A stretch of DNA of 64,000 nt from Geothrix oryzisoli (GTDB lineage Bacteria; Acidobacteriota; Holophagae; Holophagales; Holophagaceae), in assembly GCF_022808865.1 (NCBI RefSeq), contig NZ_JAKZLB010000005.1:1-64000 (forward strand), written 5' to 3'. The notes below the pieces were generated by a model that saw nothing but the letters and a program-made list of their open reading frames with translations, searched no databases and was not told the DNA's origin. Positions 6,937 through 17,592 of the stretch are shown here, one piece after another. Position 1 is the first letter of the stretch. Every line of letters begins with the position of its first letter. The position numbers and the translations under genes were made by a program.

Positions 6937-8919
6937 TCAGAACTCGAAGGTCGGGCCACTGAGGGTCTGCGCATCAAGGATCTGACCCTGGGCGTCGAGG
7001 GTGACGAGGCCCTGGGCCTGCCGGGGGGTCATCTGGCCGATCTGCTGGAGCGCCTGGCCACGCAGCTCGGGGCTGCCGCCTTCGGCGGATTCGAAGAACA
7101 CGGCACCCACGCGGTAGGTCTGCCGGGCGTCCTGCAGGAGGTGCAGCTCGCGGAGCTGGCGTTCGTCCACGGGGCTGGGGGCGTCCGTCATGAGGCAGCG
7201 GGCCTGGGCGGTCTTGGGGAAGGCGATGACCTCGCGGATGTTGTCCACCCCCGCCAGCAGCATGACGAGCCGGTCCAGGCCCAGGGCCAGGCCGCCGTGG
7301 GGCGGGGCGCCGTAGCTGAGGGCGTCCAGCAGGAACCCGAACTTGGCGCGGGCCTCCGCTTCGCCGATGCCGATGGCCCGGAACATGCGGCTCTGGGTCT
7401 CGGCGTCGTGGATGCGGATGCTGCCGCCGCCGACCTCGAAGCCGTTGAGCACCAGGTCGTAGGCCACGGCGCGGCACCGGCCCGGATCGGTCTCCAGCAG
7501 GTCCAGGTCGTCGGGATGGGGGCTGGTGAAGGGGTGGTGGCAGGCCACATACCGGCCGCCCTCCCCGTCGTCCTCGCCGCTCCATTCCAGCAGGGGGAAG
7601 TCCACGACCCACAGAAACGCGAACTGGGATTCGTCCAGCATCCCGAACTGGCGGGCGAGGCGCAGCCGCAGCTCACCCAGCACGCGGCTGGTCTGCGCGT
7701 CCGTGCCCACGGCGAAGATGGCCAGTCCTTCCCCCTTGGCGCCGAAGTGGTCCTTCAGGGCCGCTTCGGCCCCCTCGTCGAGGAACTTCTTGAAGCTGCT
7801 GGAAAGCCCGTCCTTGCCCCACTTGGCGTAGGGCAGGCCGCCGGCGCCCAGCTGCCTGGCGGCTTCGCCCAGCTCGTCGAGCTGCTTGCGGCTCAGCGAC
7901 CCCGCGGCCTCGCCGGGGAAGAACAGGGCCCGGACGCGGCGCTGGCCCTGGCTCTCGGCGGCGGCGCGGAAGAGGTTGAAGCCGCTGGTGGCGAAGAGGC
8001 GGGTGGCATCCTGGATCTTGATGGCGCAGCGGAGGTCGGGCTTGTCGGAGCCGTACCACTCCATGGCGTCCCGGTAGGGCAGGCGGGGGAAGGGCGCGGT
8101 CACATCCCTGCCGATCATCTTGGCCAGCTTCACCATCAGCGGCTCGATGACGCCCTGGACGTCCTCCTGGCGCACGAAGCTCATCTCGATGTCGATCTGG
8201 GTGAACTCGGGCTGGCGGTCGGCCCGCAGGTCCTCGTCCCGGAAGCAGCGGCAGATCTGCACGTAGCGCTCGAAGCCGCTCACCTGGAGCAGCTGCTTGA
8301 AGAGCTGGGGGCTCTGGGGCAGCGCGAAGAACTCGCCGGTGTGGACGCGGCTGGGCACCAGGTAGTCGCGGGCGCCTTCCGGCGTGGACTTGGTGAGGAT
8401 GGGCGTCTCCACCTCGATGAAGTCCAGCTCCCGGAAGTGGTTCCGGGTGAGGTTCGCCACCTCGCTGCGGAGCACCAGGTTCCGCTGGAGCTGCTCGCGG
8501 CGCAGGTCCAGGAAGCGGTAGGTGAGGCGCAGGTCCTCGCCCACGCCCTCATCCTCCAGGGGGAAGGGCAGGGGGGCAGCGGTGTTGAGGATCTTCAGGC
8601 CCGTCAGGCGGATCTCGATGTCGCCCGTGGCCATGTTCGGGTTCTTGCTCTCCCGCTCGGCCACCACGCCTTCCACGGCCAGCACGAACTCGCTGCGCAC
8701 GGCCTTGAGTCGGGCCAGCAGGTCGGGATCGGCGGTCTCCTCGTTGGCCACCAGCTGCACCAGGCCCCAGCGGTCGCGCAGGTCCAGGAACACCAGGGAG
8801 CCCAGGTTGCGCACGCGGCGGCACCAGCCGAGCAGGCGGACCGCCTGGCCGGCGTGGTCGAGGCGCAGGTCGCCGTTGCGGTGGGTGCGTTGGAAGTCGC
8901 CGAGCCGATCGAGTTTCAT
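6937..8919 (-). CDS. aspS: Aspartyl-tRNA synthetase
   Basis: A 660-residue class II synthetase that charges tRNA-Asp. Order: N-terminal OB fold (RRVRNLGSLVFLDLRDRWG), motif 1 region (Y-R-F-L-D-L-R-R, F-I-E-V-E-T-P-I-L), motif 2 (Y-V-Q-I-C-R-C-F-R-D-E-D-L-R), a GAD insertion typical of bacterial enzymes, and motif 3 (G-L-A-L-G-L-D-R-L-V-M-L). Leucine in the N-L-G-S segment, where non-discriminating enzymes carry histidine, suggests a discriminating enzyme. The catalytic domain ends normally with A-P-S-P-V-D-E, but about 66 further residues follow. ATG 8919 was preferred to an upstream GTG at 8937. Confidence 0.96.
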   Translation of the reverse strand: MKLDRLGDFQRTHRNGDLRLDHAGQAVRLLGWCRRVRNLGSLVFLDLRDRWGLVQLVANEETADPDLLARLKAVRSEFVLAVEGVVAERESKNPNMATGDIEIRLTGLKILNTAAPLPFPLEDEGVGEDLRLTYRFLDLRREQLQRNLVLRSEVANLTRNHFRELDFIEVETPILTKSTPEGARDYLVPSRVHTGEFFALPQSPQLFKQLLQVSGFERYVQICRCFRDEDLRADRQPEFTQIDIEMSFVRQEDVQGVIEPLMVKLAKMIGRDVTAPFPRLPYRDAMEWYGSDKPDLRCAIKIQDATRLFATSGFNLFRAAAESQGQRRVRALFFPGEAAGSLSRKQLDELGEAARQLGAGGLPYAKWGKDGLSSSFKKFLDEGAEAALKDHFGAKGEGLAIFAVGTDAQTSRVLGELRLRLARQFGMLDESQFAFLWVVDFPLLEWSGEDDGEGGRYVACHHPFTSPHPDDLDLLETDPGRCRAVAYDLVLNGFEVGGGSIRIHDAETQSRMFRAIGIGEAEARAKFGFLLDALSYGAPPHGGLALGLDRLVMLLAGVDNIREVIAFPKTAQARCLMTDAPSPVDERQLRELHLLQDARQTYRVGAVFFESAEGGSPELRGQALQQIGQMTPRQAQGLVTLDAQGQILDAQTLSGPTFEF

Positions 8920-8952
8920 AGCCTTACAGGATCGCACCCCGAGGGGGCCGGC

Positions 8953-9534
8953 TCAAGCGGGGAGGCCGCCGGCCGGGCCCCGGGAAGGCCCACGGAAGGC
9001 GGTGCGGGCTCCGGCCCTGGCTTTCCGGAGGGCCCTTCGCGCTGCGTCACTGGGTCCCCGGGTCGGGGAGAACTCCAGGCGGAGGATCCCCTCCCCCGGC
9101 ACTTTCTCGAGGAGGATGTCCTGCCTCACCTCGAGGGTGGCCCAGGACCCGTCCGAGCCCTGCACGGAGGCTCGGAACCCGTTGGGCCCCGCGTGGCACT
9201 CGTAGCGGTCGGCCTTGGGCGGCAGGCCCGGCAGGCTGGCGAACTGGGTCCGGTAGGCCCGCACCCGCTCGAGGAAGGCCTCCTCGCTGGGATAGCTCCT
9301 CAGCAGCGCCGGGTTGGCCCGGTAGAGCCGCCTCGCTTCGGCGTCGGTCTGCAGCCGCAGGGCGACCCGGCGGACCACGGGCCAGGCCTGGGCTTCGACC
9401 GTTTTCGACTGGCCGAGGAGGAACAGCACCAGGGCGATGGGGATGGCCAGGATCCCCAGTGCCACCTTCAGGCCCAGGGAGGCACCCTGCCGGGACGGCT
9501 GGGGAACTTCCCGGGACCAGTCGCCCGAGGCCAT
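8953..9534 (-). CDS. Hypothetical single-span membrane protein after the efflux operon
   Basis: A 193-residue protein of no family I recognise. It has a short basic cytoplasmic N-terminus, one hydrophobic segment (about residues 20-42, LKVALGILAIPIALVLFLL), then an extracytoplasmic part rich in charged residues and ending in an Arg/Ala/Gly-rich tail. ATG 9534 has AGGG five bases upstream and lies only seven bases after the MdtC stop, so the gene is very likely the last of the marR-mdtABC operon. By position it may be an accessory to the pump, but nothing in the sequence proves this. Confidence 0.65.
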   Translation of the reverse strand: MASGDWSREVPQPSRQGASLGLKVALGILAIPIALVLFLLGQSKTVEAQAWPVVRRVALRLQTDAEARRLYRANPALLRSYPSEEAFLERVRAYRTQFASLPGLPPKADRYECHAGPNGFRASVQGSDGSWATLEVRQDILLEKVPGEGILRLEFSPTRGPSDAARRALRKARAGARTAFRGPSRGPAGGLPA

Positions 9535-9541
9535 GGCGCCC

Positions 9542-12500
9542 TCAGCTTTCGCTGGCCGGGGCAAGGGCGCGCCGGGCGGCCCGGAACCGCTCCCAGCGCA
9601 GCCGCACCCGGTCCATGTAGAGGTAGATGACCGGGGTGGTGTAGAGGGTCAGGAGCTGGCTGAAGAGGAGCCCACCCACGATGGCGATGCCGAGGGGGCG
9701 GCGCAGCTCGGAGCCGGTGCCCATGCCGATGGCCAGGGGCAGGCCGCCGAGCAGGGCCGCCATGGTGGTCATGGTGATGGGGCGGAATCGCAGCAGGCAG
9801 GCCTGGAAGATGGATTCCTCTGGGGTCTTGCCCTCCCGGCGCTCCACCTCGATGGCGAAGTCGATCATGAGGATGGCGTTTTTCTTCACGATGCCGATGA
9901 GCAGGATGATGCCGATGAAGGCGATGACGCTCAGCTCCGTACGGAAGGCCAGCAGGGCCAGCAGAGCGCCCACCCCTGCGGAGGGCAGGGTGGACAGGAT
10001 CGTGAGCGGATGGATGAGGCTTTCGTACAGCACGCCCAGCACGATGTAGACCACCAGCAGGGCGGCGACCAGGAGGAGGGGCTGGTTCGACAGCGAGGCC
10101 TTGAAGGCCTGGGCCGTGCCCATGAAGCTGCCGCGGATCGTGCCGGGCAGGCGGATCTCCTCCTGGGCCTTGTCGATGGCGGCCACCGCATCGCCCAGGG
10201 CCACGCCCGGGGGCAGGTTGAAGGAGAGGGTCACGGAGGGCTGCTGGCCCTGGTGGTTCACGGAGAGGGCCGTGTTCCGCCGCTCCAGCCGGGTGAAGGC
10301 GCTGAGGGGCACCAGGTCCCCGGAGGTGGAGCGCACGTAGGTGTGGCGCAGGCCGTCGGGGGTCTGCATGAAGGGGGTGTCCACCTCCATCACCACATGG
10401 TACTGGTTCAGAGTCGTGTAGATGGTGGACACGAAGCGCTGGCCGAAGGCGTCGTAGAGGGTGCTGTCGATGGCCTGGGGCGTGATGCCCAGCCTCGAGG
10501 CGGTGGCGCGGTCGATGACCAGCGAGGCTTCGAGGCCCTTGTTCTGGAGGTCCGTGTTGGCATCGGCCAGCTGGGGCACCGTACGGAGCTTCTGGAGCAC
10601 CTTCGGCGCCCATTCGAACAGCTCGCGGGCATCGTCGCCCTGGAGGGTGTACTGGTACTGGGAGCTGGAGGGCCGCCCGCCGATGCGGATGTCCTGGACG
10701 GGCTGCATGTAGAGGGTGCCGCCCGGAAGGTGCGCGGTCTTGCCGCGGAGGCGGGCGATGACCTGGTCGGCGGTCTCCTTCCGCTGGTCGTTGGGTTTCA
10801 GGGAGGCGAACATGCGGCCCGTGTTGCCCCCGCCGATGAAGGCCGTGACGTTCTCCACGGCGGGATCGGCCTGCACGATGGCCACATACCCTGTCATCAG
10901 CTTCTCCATGCCGGCGAAGGAGATGTCCTGGGCGGCCTGGATGGAGCCGGTCAGACGCCCCGTGTCCTGCTGGGGGAAGAAGCCCTTGGGGATGACCACG
11001 TAGAGCCCCACCGTGGCGAGCATGGTTCCCAGGGCCACGGTCAGGGTGAACCGCTGGTGCCGCAGCACCCAGGCCAGCGAGGTCTCGTAGTGCCGCATGA
11101 TCCACTGGAAGGCGCGCTCCGTGGCCATGAAGACCCGGCCGTGGCGCTCCTCGCCGTGGGGCCGGAGCAGGCGGGAGCACATCATGGGCGTGGTGGTGAG
11201 GGACACCACCATGGAGACCACGATGGCCACGGACAGCGTCACCGCGAACTCGCGGAACAGCCGGCCCACGATGCCGCCCATGAGCAGGATGGGGATGAAC
11301 ACGGCGATCAGGGAGATGCTGATGGAGACCACCGTGAAGCCGATCTCCTTGGCGCCATGCAGGGCCGCTTCCATGGGCTGCATGCCGCCTTCGAGGTGGC
11401 GCGTGATGTTCTCCACCACCACGATGGCGTCATCCACCACGAAGCCCGTGGCCACCGTGAGGGCCATCAGCGACAGGTTGTCGATGGTGTAGCCCAGCAT
11501 GTACATGGCGCCGAAGGTGCCGATGAGGGAGATGGGCACCGCCACGCTGGGGATGAGCGTGGAGCGCACGCTGCGCAGGAACACGAACACCACCAGGATC
11601 ACCAGCGCGATGGAGATGCTCATGGCCAGCTGCACATCCTTCACCGAGGCGCGGATGGTGCGGGTGGCGTCGATGAGCACCTTCAGCTCGATGGTGGGGG
11701 GCAGCGAAGCCTGGAGCTGGGGGAGGATGGCCCGGACCCGGTCCACGGTCTCGATGATGTTGGCATCCGGCTGGCGGAAGATCGGGACGATGATGGCGGG
11801 GACGCCGTTCGACAGGCCCCGGTTGCGGACGTTCTCCACGGAATCCGTGACCGTGGCCACGTCGGACAGGCGCACAGCGTTGCCGTTCCGGTATCTCACG
11901 ATCAGCGGCTGATAGTCGGCGGCCTTCATCAGCTGGTCCGTCGTGGACAGGGACCACGCGGTGCTGCCGTTGGCGATGTCCCCCTTCGGCCGGTTGATGT
12001 TGGCCCCGGCGATGGCGAGGCGGACATCCTCCAGGGCCATGCCCTGGGCATTGAGGACGGCCGGATTCACGTCCACGCGTACGGCGGGCAGCGCGCCGCC
12101 CCACACGAAGACCTGGCCCACGCCCTGGATCTGGGAGAGCTTCTGCTGGAGCACCGAGGAGGCCACGTCATACATGCGCTCCCGGGGGATCAGGTTCGAG
12201 GTCAGCGCCAGCATGAGGATGGGCGAATCCGCGGGATTCACCTTCCGGTACGAGGGGTTGTTCGGCAGGTTGGAGGGCAGGTCGCCCCGGGCTGCGTTGA
12301 TGGCTGCCTGCACGTCGCGGCCTGCGGCGTCGATGTTCCGGCTGAGGTCGAACTGGAGGGTGATGTTCGTTCCGCCCAGGGAACTGGCGGAGGTCATCTC
12401 GGTGATCCCCGCGATGCGCCCGAACTGGCGTTCCAGGGGCGTGGCCACGGACGAGGCCATGGTCTCCGGACTGGCGCCGGGCAGCCCGGCGGAGACCTGG

Positions 12501-12634
12501 ATGGTGGGGAACTCCACCTGGGGCAAGGGCGAGACCGGCAGGAACGTGTAGGCGATGGCACCCAGCAGGGCCAGGGCCACCGTCAACAGCGTGGTGGCCA
12601 CGGGCCTGTGGATGAAGGGGGTGGAGATGCTCAT
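9542..12634 (-). CDS. mdtC: RND multidrug efflux permease, MdtC-type
   Basis: A 1030-residue inner-membrane proton-driven pump of the hydrophobe/amphiphile efflux RND family. Seen: N-terminal [14 protein letters not shown] and [12 protein letters not shown]; the TM4 segment [13 protein letters not shown] with the paired aspartates of the proton relay; and the C-terminal [17 protein letters not shown] repeat. Full length. It starts at ATG 12634, overlapping the MdtB stop by four bases (ATGA). The order adaptor-pump-pump is that of mdtABC, in which the two pumps form a mixed trimer. No TolC-type outer-membrane channel is encoded nearby. Confidence 0.93.
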   Translation of the reverse strand: MSISTPFIHRPVATTLLTVALALLGAIAYTFLPVSPLPQVEFPTIQVSAGLPGASPETMASSVATPLERQFGRIAGITEMTSASSLGGTNITLQFDLSRNIDAAGRDVQAAINAARGDLPSNLPNNPSYRKVNPADSPILMLALTSNLIPRERMYDVASSVLQQKLSQIQGVGQVFVWGGALPAVRVDVNPAVLNAQGMALEDVRLAIAGANINRPKGDIANGSTAWSLSTTDQLMKAADYQPLIVRYRNGNAVRLSDVATVTDSVENVRNRGLSNGVPAIIVPIFRQPDANIIETVDRVRAILPQLQASLPPTIELKVLIDATRTIRASVKDVQLAMSISIALVILVVFVFLRSVRSTLIPSVAVPISLIGTFGAMYMLGYTIDNLSLMALTVATGFVVDDAIVVVENITRHLEGGMQPMEAALHGAKEIGFTVVSISISLIAVFIPILLMGGIVGRLFREFAVTLSVAIVVSMVVSLTTTPMMCSRLLRPHGEERHGRVFMATERAFQWIMRHYETSLAWVLRHQRFTLTVALGTMLATVGLYVVIPKGFFPQQDTGRLTGSIQAAQDISFAGMEKLMTGYVAIVQADPAVENVTAFIGGGNTGRMFASLKPNDQRKETADQVIARLRGKTAHLPGGTLYMQPVQDIRIGGRPSSSQYQYTLQGDDARELFEWAPKVLQKLRTVPQLADANTDLQNKGLEASLVIDRATASRLGITPQAIDSTLYDAFGQRFVSTIYTTLNQYHVVMEVDTPFMQTPDGLRHTYVRSTSGDLVPLSAFTRLERRNTALSVNHQGQQPSVTLSFNLPPGVALGDAVAAIDKAQEEIRLPGTIRGSFMGTAQAFKASLSNQPLLLVAALLVVYIVLGVLYESLIHPLTILSTLPSAGVGALLALLAFRTELSVIAFIGIILLIGIVKKNAILMIDFAIEVERREGKTPEESIFQACLLRFRPITMTTMAALLGGLPLAIGMGTGSELRRPLGIAIVGGLLFSQLLTLYTTPVIYLYMDRVRLRWERFRAARRALAPASES

Positions 12635-15600
12635 TCCGCGGGAACCTTGCGCAGGCCGCGGACGCGGCGTGCGAGCCGGTCGAACGCCAGGTAGATGACG
12701 GGGGTCGTGTAGAGCGTCAGCACCTGGCTGAAGATGAGACCACCCACGATGGCGATGCCCAGGGGACGGCGCAGCTCGGCGCCGACGCCGGTGCCCAGCG
12801 CCAGGGGAACGCCCCCCAGCAGGGCCGCCATGGTGGTCATGATGATGGGGCGGAACCGCAGCAGCGAAGCCTGGTAGATGGCCTCCTCCGGCGGCAGGCC
12901 GTCCTTGCGTTCGGCCTCCAGCGCGAAGTCGATCATCATGATGGCGTTCTTCTCCACGATGCCGATAAGCAGGATGATGCCGATGAGCGCGATGACGCTG
13001 AAGTCCGTCCGGCAGAGCATGAGCGAGAGCAGGGCGCCCACGCCGGCCGAAGGCAGGGTGGAGAGGATCGTGATGGGGTGGATGTAGCTCTCGTACAGCA
13101 CGCCCAGCAGGATGTAGACCGTCAGCACCGCCGCGAGGATGAGGAAGGGCGTGTTCGAGAGCGAGGCCCCGAAGGCTTGGGCCGTGCCCTGAAAGCCCGC
13201 CTTGATGCTGGGGGGCAGGTCGAGCTCGTTCCGGGTCCGCTGGATGGCCTTCACGGCATCGCCCAGGGAGGCGCCGGGGGCCAGGTTGAAGGACACGGTG
13301 GCCGTGGGGAACTGGCCCTGGTGGTTCACCGCCAGGGGGGCTGAAACGGTCTCGATGCGCGTGAAGGCGCTGAGGGGTACGGACCCGCCGGAGGCGGAGC
13401 GCACGTAGATGGCCTGGAGGTCCTCGGGCCGCTGATACTGGCCGGGGCGGGCCTCGAGCACCACGCGATACTGGTTCAGCTGCGTGAACATGGTGGAGAC
13501 CTGCCGCTGGCCGAAGGCATCGTACAGTGCGTCATCCAGCATTTGGGGCGTGATGCCCAGGCGCGAGGCCGTGGCGCGATCGAGGATGATGCGGATCTGG
13601 AGGCCGGCGTTCTGCTGGTCGCTGGCCACGTCTCGCAGCTCGGGCAACGCGGAGAGCCGCTCTACGAACCGGGGTACCCACACGCCGAGTTCCTTGGGGT
13701 CCGCATCCTCCAGCGTGTACTGGTACTGGGTGCGGCTGACCCGGTCCTCCACGGTGAGGTCCTGTACGGGCTGGAGGTAGAGGCGGATGCCCTCGACCTT
13801 CGTCAGCGCCGGCTGGAGGCGGTGGATGACCTCGATGGCGCTGAGGCCCCGCTCCTCCAGAGGCTTGAGGTTGATCTGGATGCGGCCGCTGTTGAGGGTG
13901 GTGTTGGTGCCGTCGATGCCGATGAAGGAGGACAGGCTTTCCACGGCCGGATCCTTGAGGATCTCGGCGGCGAGGGCCTGCTGCCGCTCCGCCATGGCGG
14001 GGAAGGAGACGGTCTGGGGGGCCTCGGAGATGCCCAGGAGCACGCCGGTGTCCTGCACGGGAAAGAAGCCCTTGGGGATGGCGATGTAGAGCAGCACCGT
14101 GGAGGCCAGGGTGGCCACGGCGACCACCAGGGTGCCGGTCTGGTGCTTGAGCACCCAGGTGAGGGTGCGGCCGTAGAAGGCGATGATCCGCTGGAAGACG
14201 CGCTCCGAGGACTGGTAGAAGCGGCCCTGCTCGGATTCCGGCGTGTGCTTCAGGAGCTTGGCGCACATCATCGGCGTGAGCGTGAGCGACACCACGGCAG
14301 ACACCAGGATGGTGACGCTCAGCGTGACGGCGAACTCCCGGAAGAGGCGCCCGACGATGTCGCCCATGAAGAGCAGCGGAATGAGCACGGCGATGAGCGA
14401 GACGGTCAGGGACAGGATGGTGAAGCCGATCTGGCCCGAGCCCTTCAGCGCCGCCTGGAGAGGCGGCTCGCCCTCCTCGATGTAGCGCATGATGTTCTCG
14501 ATCATCACGATGGCGTCGTCCACCACGAAGCCCGTGGAGATGGTGAGGGCCATGAGCGTGAGGTTGTTCAGGCTGTAGCCCAGCAGGTACATCACCCCGA
14601 ACGTGCCCACCAGCGAGAGGGGCACGGCCACGCTGGGGATGATGGTGGCCGCCAGGGTGCGGAGGAACAGGAAGATCACCATGACCACCAGGGCGATGGT
14701 GAGCATCAGCTCGAATTCGACATCCGCGACCGAGGCCCGGATGGTGACCGTGCGGTCCGTGAGGATGTTGAGCTCCACGGCGGCGGGCAGGGAGGCCCGG
14801 AGCTGGGGCATCAGGTCCTTCACCCGGTCCACCACGGCGATGATGTTGGCGCCGGGCTGCCGCTGGATGTTGAGGATGACGGCAGGGGTGGCGTTCTTCC
14901 AGGCGGCCAGGCGCGCGTTCTCCACGTCGTCCTGCACGAGGGCGACATCGGACAAGGTCACGGGGGCGCCGTTCCGGTAGGCGATGATGAGGGGCCGGTA
15001 ATCCTCGCTGGACAGCAGCTGGTCATTGGCGCCGATGGCGTAGGCCTGGCGCAGGCCGTCGAAGCTGCCCTTGGCCTGGTTGACGTTGCTCGCGGCCACG
15101 GCGGTGCGCACATCGCCCAGGGTGAGGCCCTTGGCGGCGAGACTCGTGGGGTTGGCCTGGATGCGGACCGCGGGCTTCTGGCCGCCGCTGATGCTGACGA
15201 GGCCCACGCCCGGCAGCTGGGAGATCTTCTGGGCGAGGCGGGTGTCCGCGAAGTCCTCCACCTTGGAGAGTGGCAGGGTCTTCGAGGTGAGCGCCAGGGT
15301 GAGGATGGGCGCGTCGGCCGGATTGATCTTGCTGTAGATGGGTGGGTTGGGGAGGTCACGGGGGAGGTAGGTCCCCGCGGCGTTCACGGCCGCCTGCACC
15401 TGCTGCTCCGCCACGTCGATGTTCAGGTCCAGCACGAACTGCAGGGTGATGATGGAGCTGCCGCCGGAGCTGGAGGACGACATGCGGTTCAGCCCCGGGA
15501 GCTGGCCGAACTGGCGCTCCAGGGGGGCGGTGATGGCCGAGGCCATCACGTCCGGGCTGGCGCCGGGATAGAAGGTGACGACCTGGATGGTGGGGTAGTC

Positions 15601-15720
15601 CACCTGGGGCAGGGCGGAGACGGGCAGCTGGCGGAAGGCCAGCAGGCCCACCAGGAGCAGCCCGGCCATCAGCAGCGAGGTGGCGATCGGCCGGAGGATG
15701 AAGGGCCGGGATGGATTCAT
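12631..15720 (-). CDS. mdtB: RND multidrug efflux permease, MdtB-type
   Basis: A 1029-residue RND pump. Seen: [16 protein letters not shown] at the start, [25 protein letters not shown] (an MdtB-like periplasmic segment), [13 protein letters not shown] with the two relay aspartates, and the internally repeated [20 protein letters not shown] 15720 follows the adaptor stop by four bases; an upstream in-frame start would run into the adaptor gene. Together with the MdtC-type neighbour it probably forms a heterotrimer. Confidence 0.93.
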   Translation of the reverse strand: MNPSRPFILRPIATSLLMAGLLLVGLLAFRQLPVSALPQVDYPTIQVVTFYPGASPDVMASAITAPLERQFGQLPGLNRMSSSSSGGSSIITLQFVLDLNIDVAEQQVQAAVNAAGTYLPRDLPNPPIYSKINPADAPILTLALTSKTLPLSKVEDFADTRLAQKISQLPGVGLVSISGGQKPAVRIQANPTSLAAKGLTLGDVRTAVAASNVNQAKGSFDGLRQAYAIGANDQLLSSEDYRPLIIAYRNGAPVTLSDVALVQDDVENARLAAWKNATPAVILNIQRQPGANIIAVVDRVKDLMPQLRASLPAAVELNILTDRTVTIRASVADVEFELMLTIALVVMVIFLFLRTLAATIIPSVAVPLSLVGTFGVMYLLGYSLNNLTLMALTISTGFVVDDAIVMIENIMRYIEEGEPPLQAALKGSGQIGFTILSLTVSLIAVLIPLLFMGDIVGRLFREFAVTLSVTILVSAVVSLTLTPMMCAKLLKHTPESEQGRFYQSSERVFQRIIAFYGRTLTWVLKHQTGTLVVAVATLASTVLLYIAIPKGFFPVQDTGVLLGISEAPQTVSFPAMAERQQALAAEILKDPAVESLSSFIGIDGTNTTLNSGRIQINLKPLEERGLSAIEVIHRLQPALTKVEGIRLYLQPVQDLTVEDRVSRTQYQYTLEDADPKELGVWVPRFVERLSALPELRDVASDQQNAGLQIRIILDRATASRLGITPQMLDDALYDAFGQRQVSTMFTQLNQYRVVLEARPGQYQRPEDLQAIYVRSASGGSVPLSAFTRIETVSAPLAVNHQGQFPTATVSFNLAPGASLGDAVKAIQRTRNELDLPPSIKAGFQGTAQAFGASLSNTPFLILAAVLTVYILLGVLYESYIHPITILSTLPSAGVGALLSLMLCRTDFSVIALIGIILLIGIVEKNAIMMIDFALEAERKDGLPPEEAIYQASLLRFRPIIMTTMAALLGGVPLALGTGVGAELRRPLGIAIVGGLIFSQVLTLYTTPVIYLAFDRLARRVRGLRKVPAE

Positions 15721-15724
15721 CGGG

Positions 15725-16915
15725 TCAGCCCTTCGCGGCCGGGGGCTTCGGCAGGGCGATCTTGCTGCCGGGGCGGAGCTTGTCGAGGCCATCGGTGATG
15801 ACGGTCTCGCCGCCGGCCAGGCCCTGCTTGAGGGCGGTCTCGTCGCCGTCGGTGGCGAGCACTTCGACGGCGCGCATGTCCGCGGTGCCGTCCGCCTTCA
15901 CCACATACACGAACGCGCCCTGGGGGCTGCTCTGCACCGCGGCCGTGGGCACGATCACCACGCGGCGCAGGGTGTCGACGAGCAGGCGGGCATTCACGAA
16001 CTGGTTGGGGAAGAGGCTCCGGTCGTCGTTGGTGAACAGGGCCTTGAGCCGCACGGTGCCGGTGGTGGGGTCCACCTGGTTGTCGATGGCCGCCAGGGAG
16101 CCCGTCGCGAGGCGGGTCTTGAGGTCGCGATCCCAGGCCTCGACGGGCAGCTTCCCGCCCTTCGCGGTCTGCCCCAGCACCTTCTGGATGCTGTCCGCGG
16201 GCACCGAGAACACCACGTTGATCGGCTGGATCGGGGCGATGACGGCGAGGCCGTTGGCATCGCTGGCGCGCACCATGTTGCCGGCATCCACTTGGCGGAG
16301 GCCCACCCGACCCGAGATGGGGGCGGTGATGCGGCTGTAGGTGAGGTTCAGCCGGGCGCTTTCCACCTGGGCCTGGTCGGCCTTGAGCGTGGCCTCGTAC
16401 TGGGCCACGGAGGAATTCTGGGTGTCCAGCTGCTGCCGGGAGACGATGCCCTGCTCCACCAGGCCCTGGAGGCGCTTCAGGTCCGCCAGCGTGTTCTGGT
16501 AGGCGGCCCGGTCCTTGGCCAGCTGGCCTTCGGCCTGCATGAGCTGCACCTGGAAGGGGCGTGGATCGATCTCCGCCAACAGCTGGCCCTGGCCCACCAT
16601 CTGGCCTTCGGTGAAGGCCACGCGTACCAGCTGGCCATCCACGCGGCTCTTCACGGTCACGGTGTTCAGGGCGGTGACGGTGCCGAGGCCCGTGAGGCTC
16701 ACCGGCATGTCGCCGAGGCGGGCCTGAGCCGCCACGACGGGTACGGGGCGTCCACCGGCCGGGTTCTTGTCAGCACCCTTTTTGCCACTGCGGCCGAAGA
16801 GGGCCAGGGCGAGAATCGCCGCGGCCGCCAGGATGGCCACGAGGCGCCAGCCGCGGAGCAGGGCGGGGCGCCCGGCGCCAGATTCAGGGGACTGGATGGG
16901 ATCGTTGGCGTCCAT
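15725..16915 (-). CDS. mdtA: Periplasmic adaptor (membrane fusion) protein, MdtA-type
   Basis: A 396-residue HlyD/RND adaptor. It has an uncleaved N-terminal membrane anchor (about residues 24-42), then the lipoyl half-motif [10 protein letters not shown], an alpha-hairpin of about 80 residues, the second half [15 protein letters not shown], and the beta-barrel with [14 protein letters not shown]. It connects the RND pumps to an outer-membrane channel. The Gly/Lys/Asn-rich linker after the anchor is common in MdtA proteins. First structural gene after marR, with an 83-base gap. Confidence 0.93.
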   Translation of the reverse strand: MDANDPIQSPESGAGRPALLRGWRLVAILAAAAILALALFGRSGKKGADKNPAGGRPVPVVAAQARLGDMPVSLTGLGTVTALNTVTVKSRVDGQLVRVAFTEGQMVGQGQLLAEIDPRPFQVQLMQAEGQLAKDRAAYQNTLADLKRLQGLVEQGIVSRQQLDTQNSSVAQYEATLKADQAQVESARLNLTYSRITAPISGRVGLRQVDAGNMVRASDANGLAVIAPIQPINVVFSVPADSIQKVLGQTAKGGKLPVEAWDRDLKTRLATGSLAAIDNQVDPTTGTVRLKALFTNDDRSLFPNQFVNARLLVDTLRRVVIVPTAAVQSSPQGAFVYVVKADGTADMRAVEVLATDGDETALKQGLAGGETVITDGLDKLRPGSKIALPKPPAAKG

Positions 16916-16998
16916 GGGGGATCGAGGCCTTTTCGAGCGAGTGGAGCGGATGGACTTTGGTGCTTGGCGCCGGGCGGAGAACCAGCCCTCAGGTCGGA

Positions 16999-17496
16999 TC
17001 AGGACTGCAGAGCCAGGGGCTTGCCGGCGTCTTCGGCGAGGGCGGCCGAGTACATGGCCTCCAGGTTACCGATCATGGTCCGGAGTCCGCTCTGCAGAAC
17101 GCCCTGCTGCACCGGGGTCAGGCCGGCGGCCATGGACTCATCGAGCTCCTTGGCCAGATTCTGGAGCTCGCGGGCCGCGGCCACGGATCCCGGTGCCAGG
17201 TCGATGAGGATACGGCGGCCATGCCGGGGGTCGGGCTTGGCCGTCAGCCAGCCGCTCTTCACCATCGCCTTCACCACCCGACTGGCGGTGGGGTCGTCCA
17301 TCCACACCTGCTGGGCCAGCGGGTGGAGCGACGAGGGCCCCTTCCGGATGAGCACCAGGATCACCCAGAACTGCTGGGGACTGAGCCCATAGGGGGCGAG
17401 GCGGGCCCAGACGACCTGCTTGAGCGTTCGGCGGACGGCGGCGGCCAGGATTCCGATGCCGGCGTCAGAAAGGGGGTCGGGGGCCAGTTCTTGCAT
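16999..17496 (-). CDS. MarR-family transcriptional regulator
   Basis: A 165-residue MarR-type winged-helix dimer. Seen: L-S-P-Q-Q-F-W-V-I-L-V-L-I, then H-P-L-A-Q-Q-V-W-M-D-D-P-T-A-S-R-V-V-K-A-M-V-K-S-G-W-L (recognition helix) and D-P-R-H-G-R-R-I-L-I-D-L (wing with the D-x-R motif). It stands at the head of the mdtABC efflux operon and is likely its repressor, released by pump substrates. The start is uncertain: ATG 17496 is used here, and a TTG at 17505 would add three residues; neither has a strong ribosome-binding site. Confidence 0.88.
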   Translation of the reverse strand: MQELAPDPLSDAGIGILAAAVRRTLKQVVWARLAPYGLSPQQFWVILVLIRKGPSSLHPLAQQVWMDDPTASRVVKAMVKSGWLTAKPDPRHGRRILIDLAPGSVAAARELQNLAKELDESMAAGLTPVQQGVLQSGLRTMIGNLEAMYSAALAEDAGKPLALQS

Positions 17497-17534
17497 AAGC
17501 AACAAGGCTGCGCCTGGTTTACCCTCGTGTCAAG

Positions 17535-17545
17535 GGGTATAACCC
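17535..17545 (-). promoter_or_regulatory. Candidate MarR operator over a -10 element
   Basis: The inverted repeat GGGT-ATA-ACCC lies about 40 bases upstream of marR. Read on the minus strand it includes TATACC, a possible -10 hexamer. A MarR dimer binding here would block transcription of the efflux operon. The arms are only four bases long, so this is weak evidence. Confidence 0.3.
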
Positions 17546-17592
17546 GACTTAATCTCCCTGAACGTCCGGAGATGGCCGGGCCCCGCCCGCCT

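Noticed and set aside
9437-12694. Very long plus-strand open frame opposite mdtC
   Set aside because: It lies wholly antisense to a clear RND pump. Its translation is a monotonous Gly/His/Asp/Arg/Glu mix with no domain, the normal by-product of GC-rich third positions.
13543-15798. Long plus-strand open frame opposite mdtB
   Set aside because: Shadow of the RND pump gene; composition typical of antisense frames in GC-rich DNA.
17528-17533. Perfect TTGACA upstream of marR as a -35 box
   Set aside because: No acceptable -10 hexamer lies 15-19 bases downstream on that strand.
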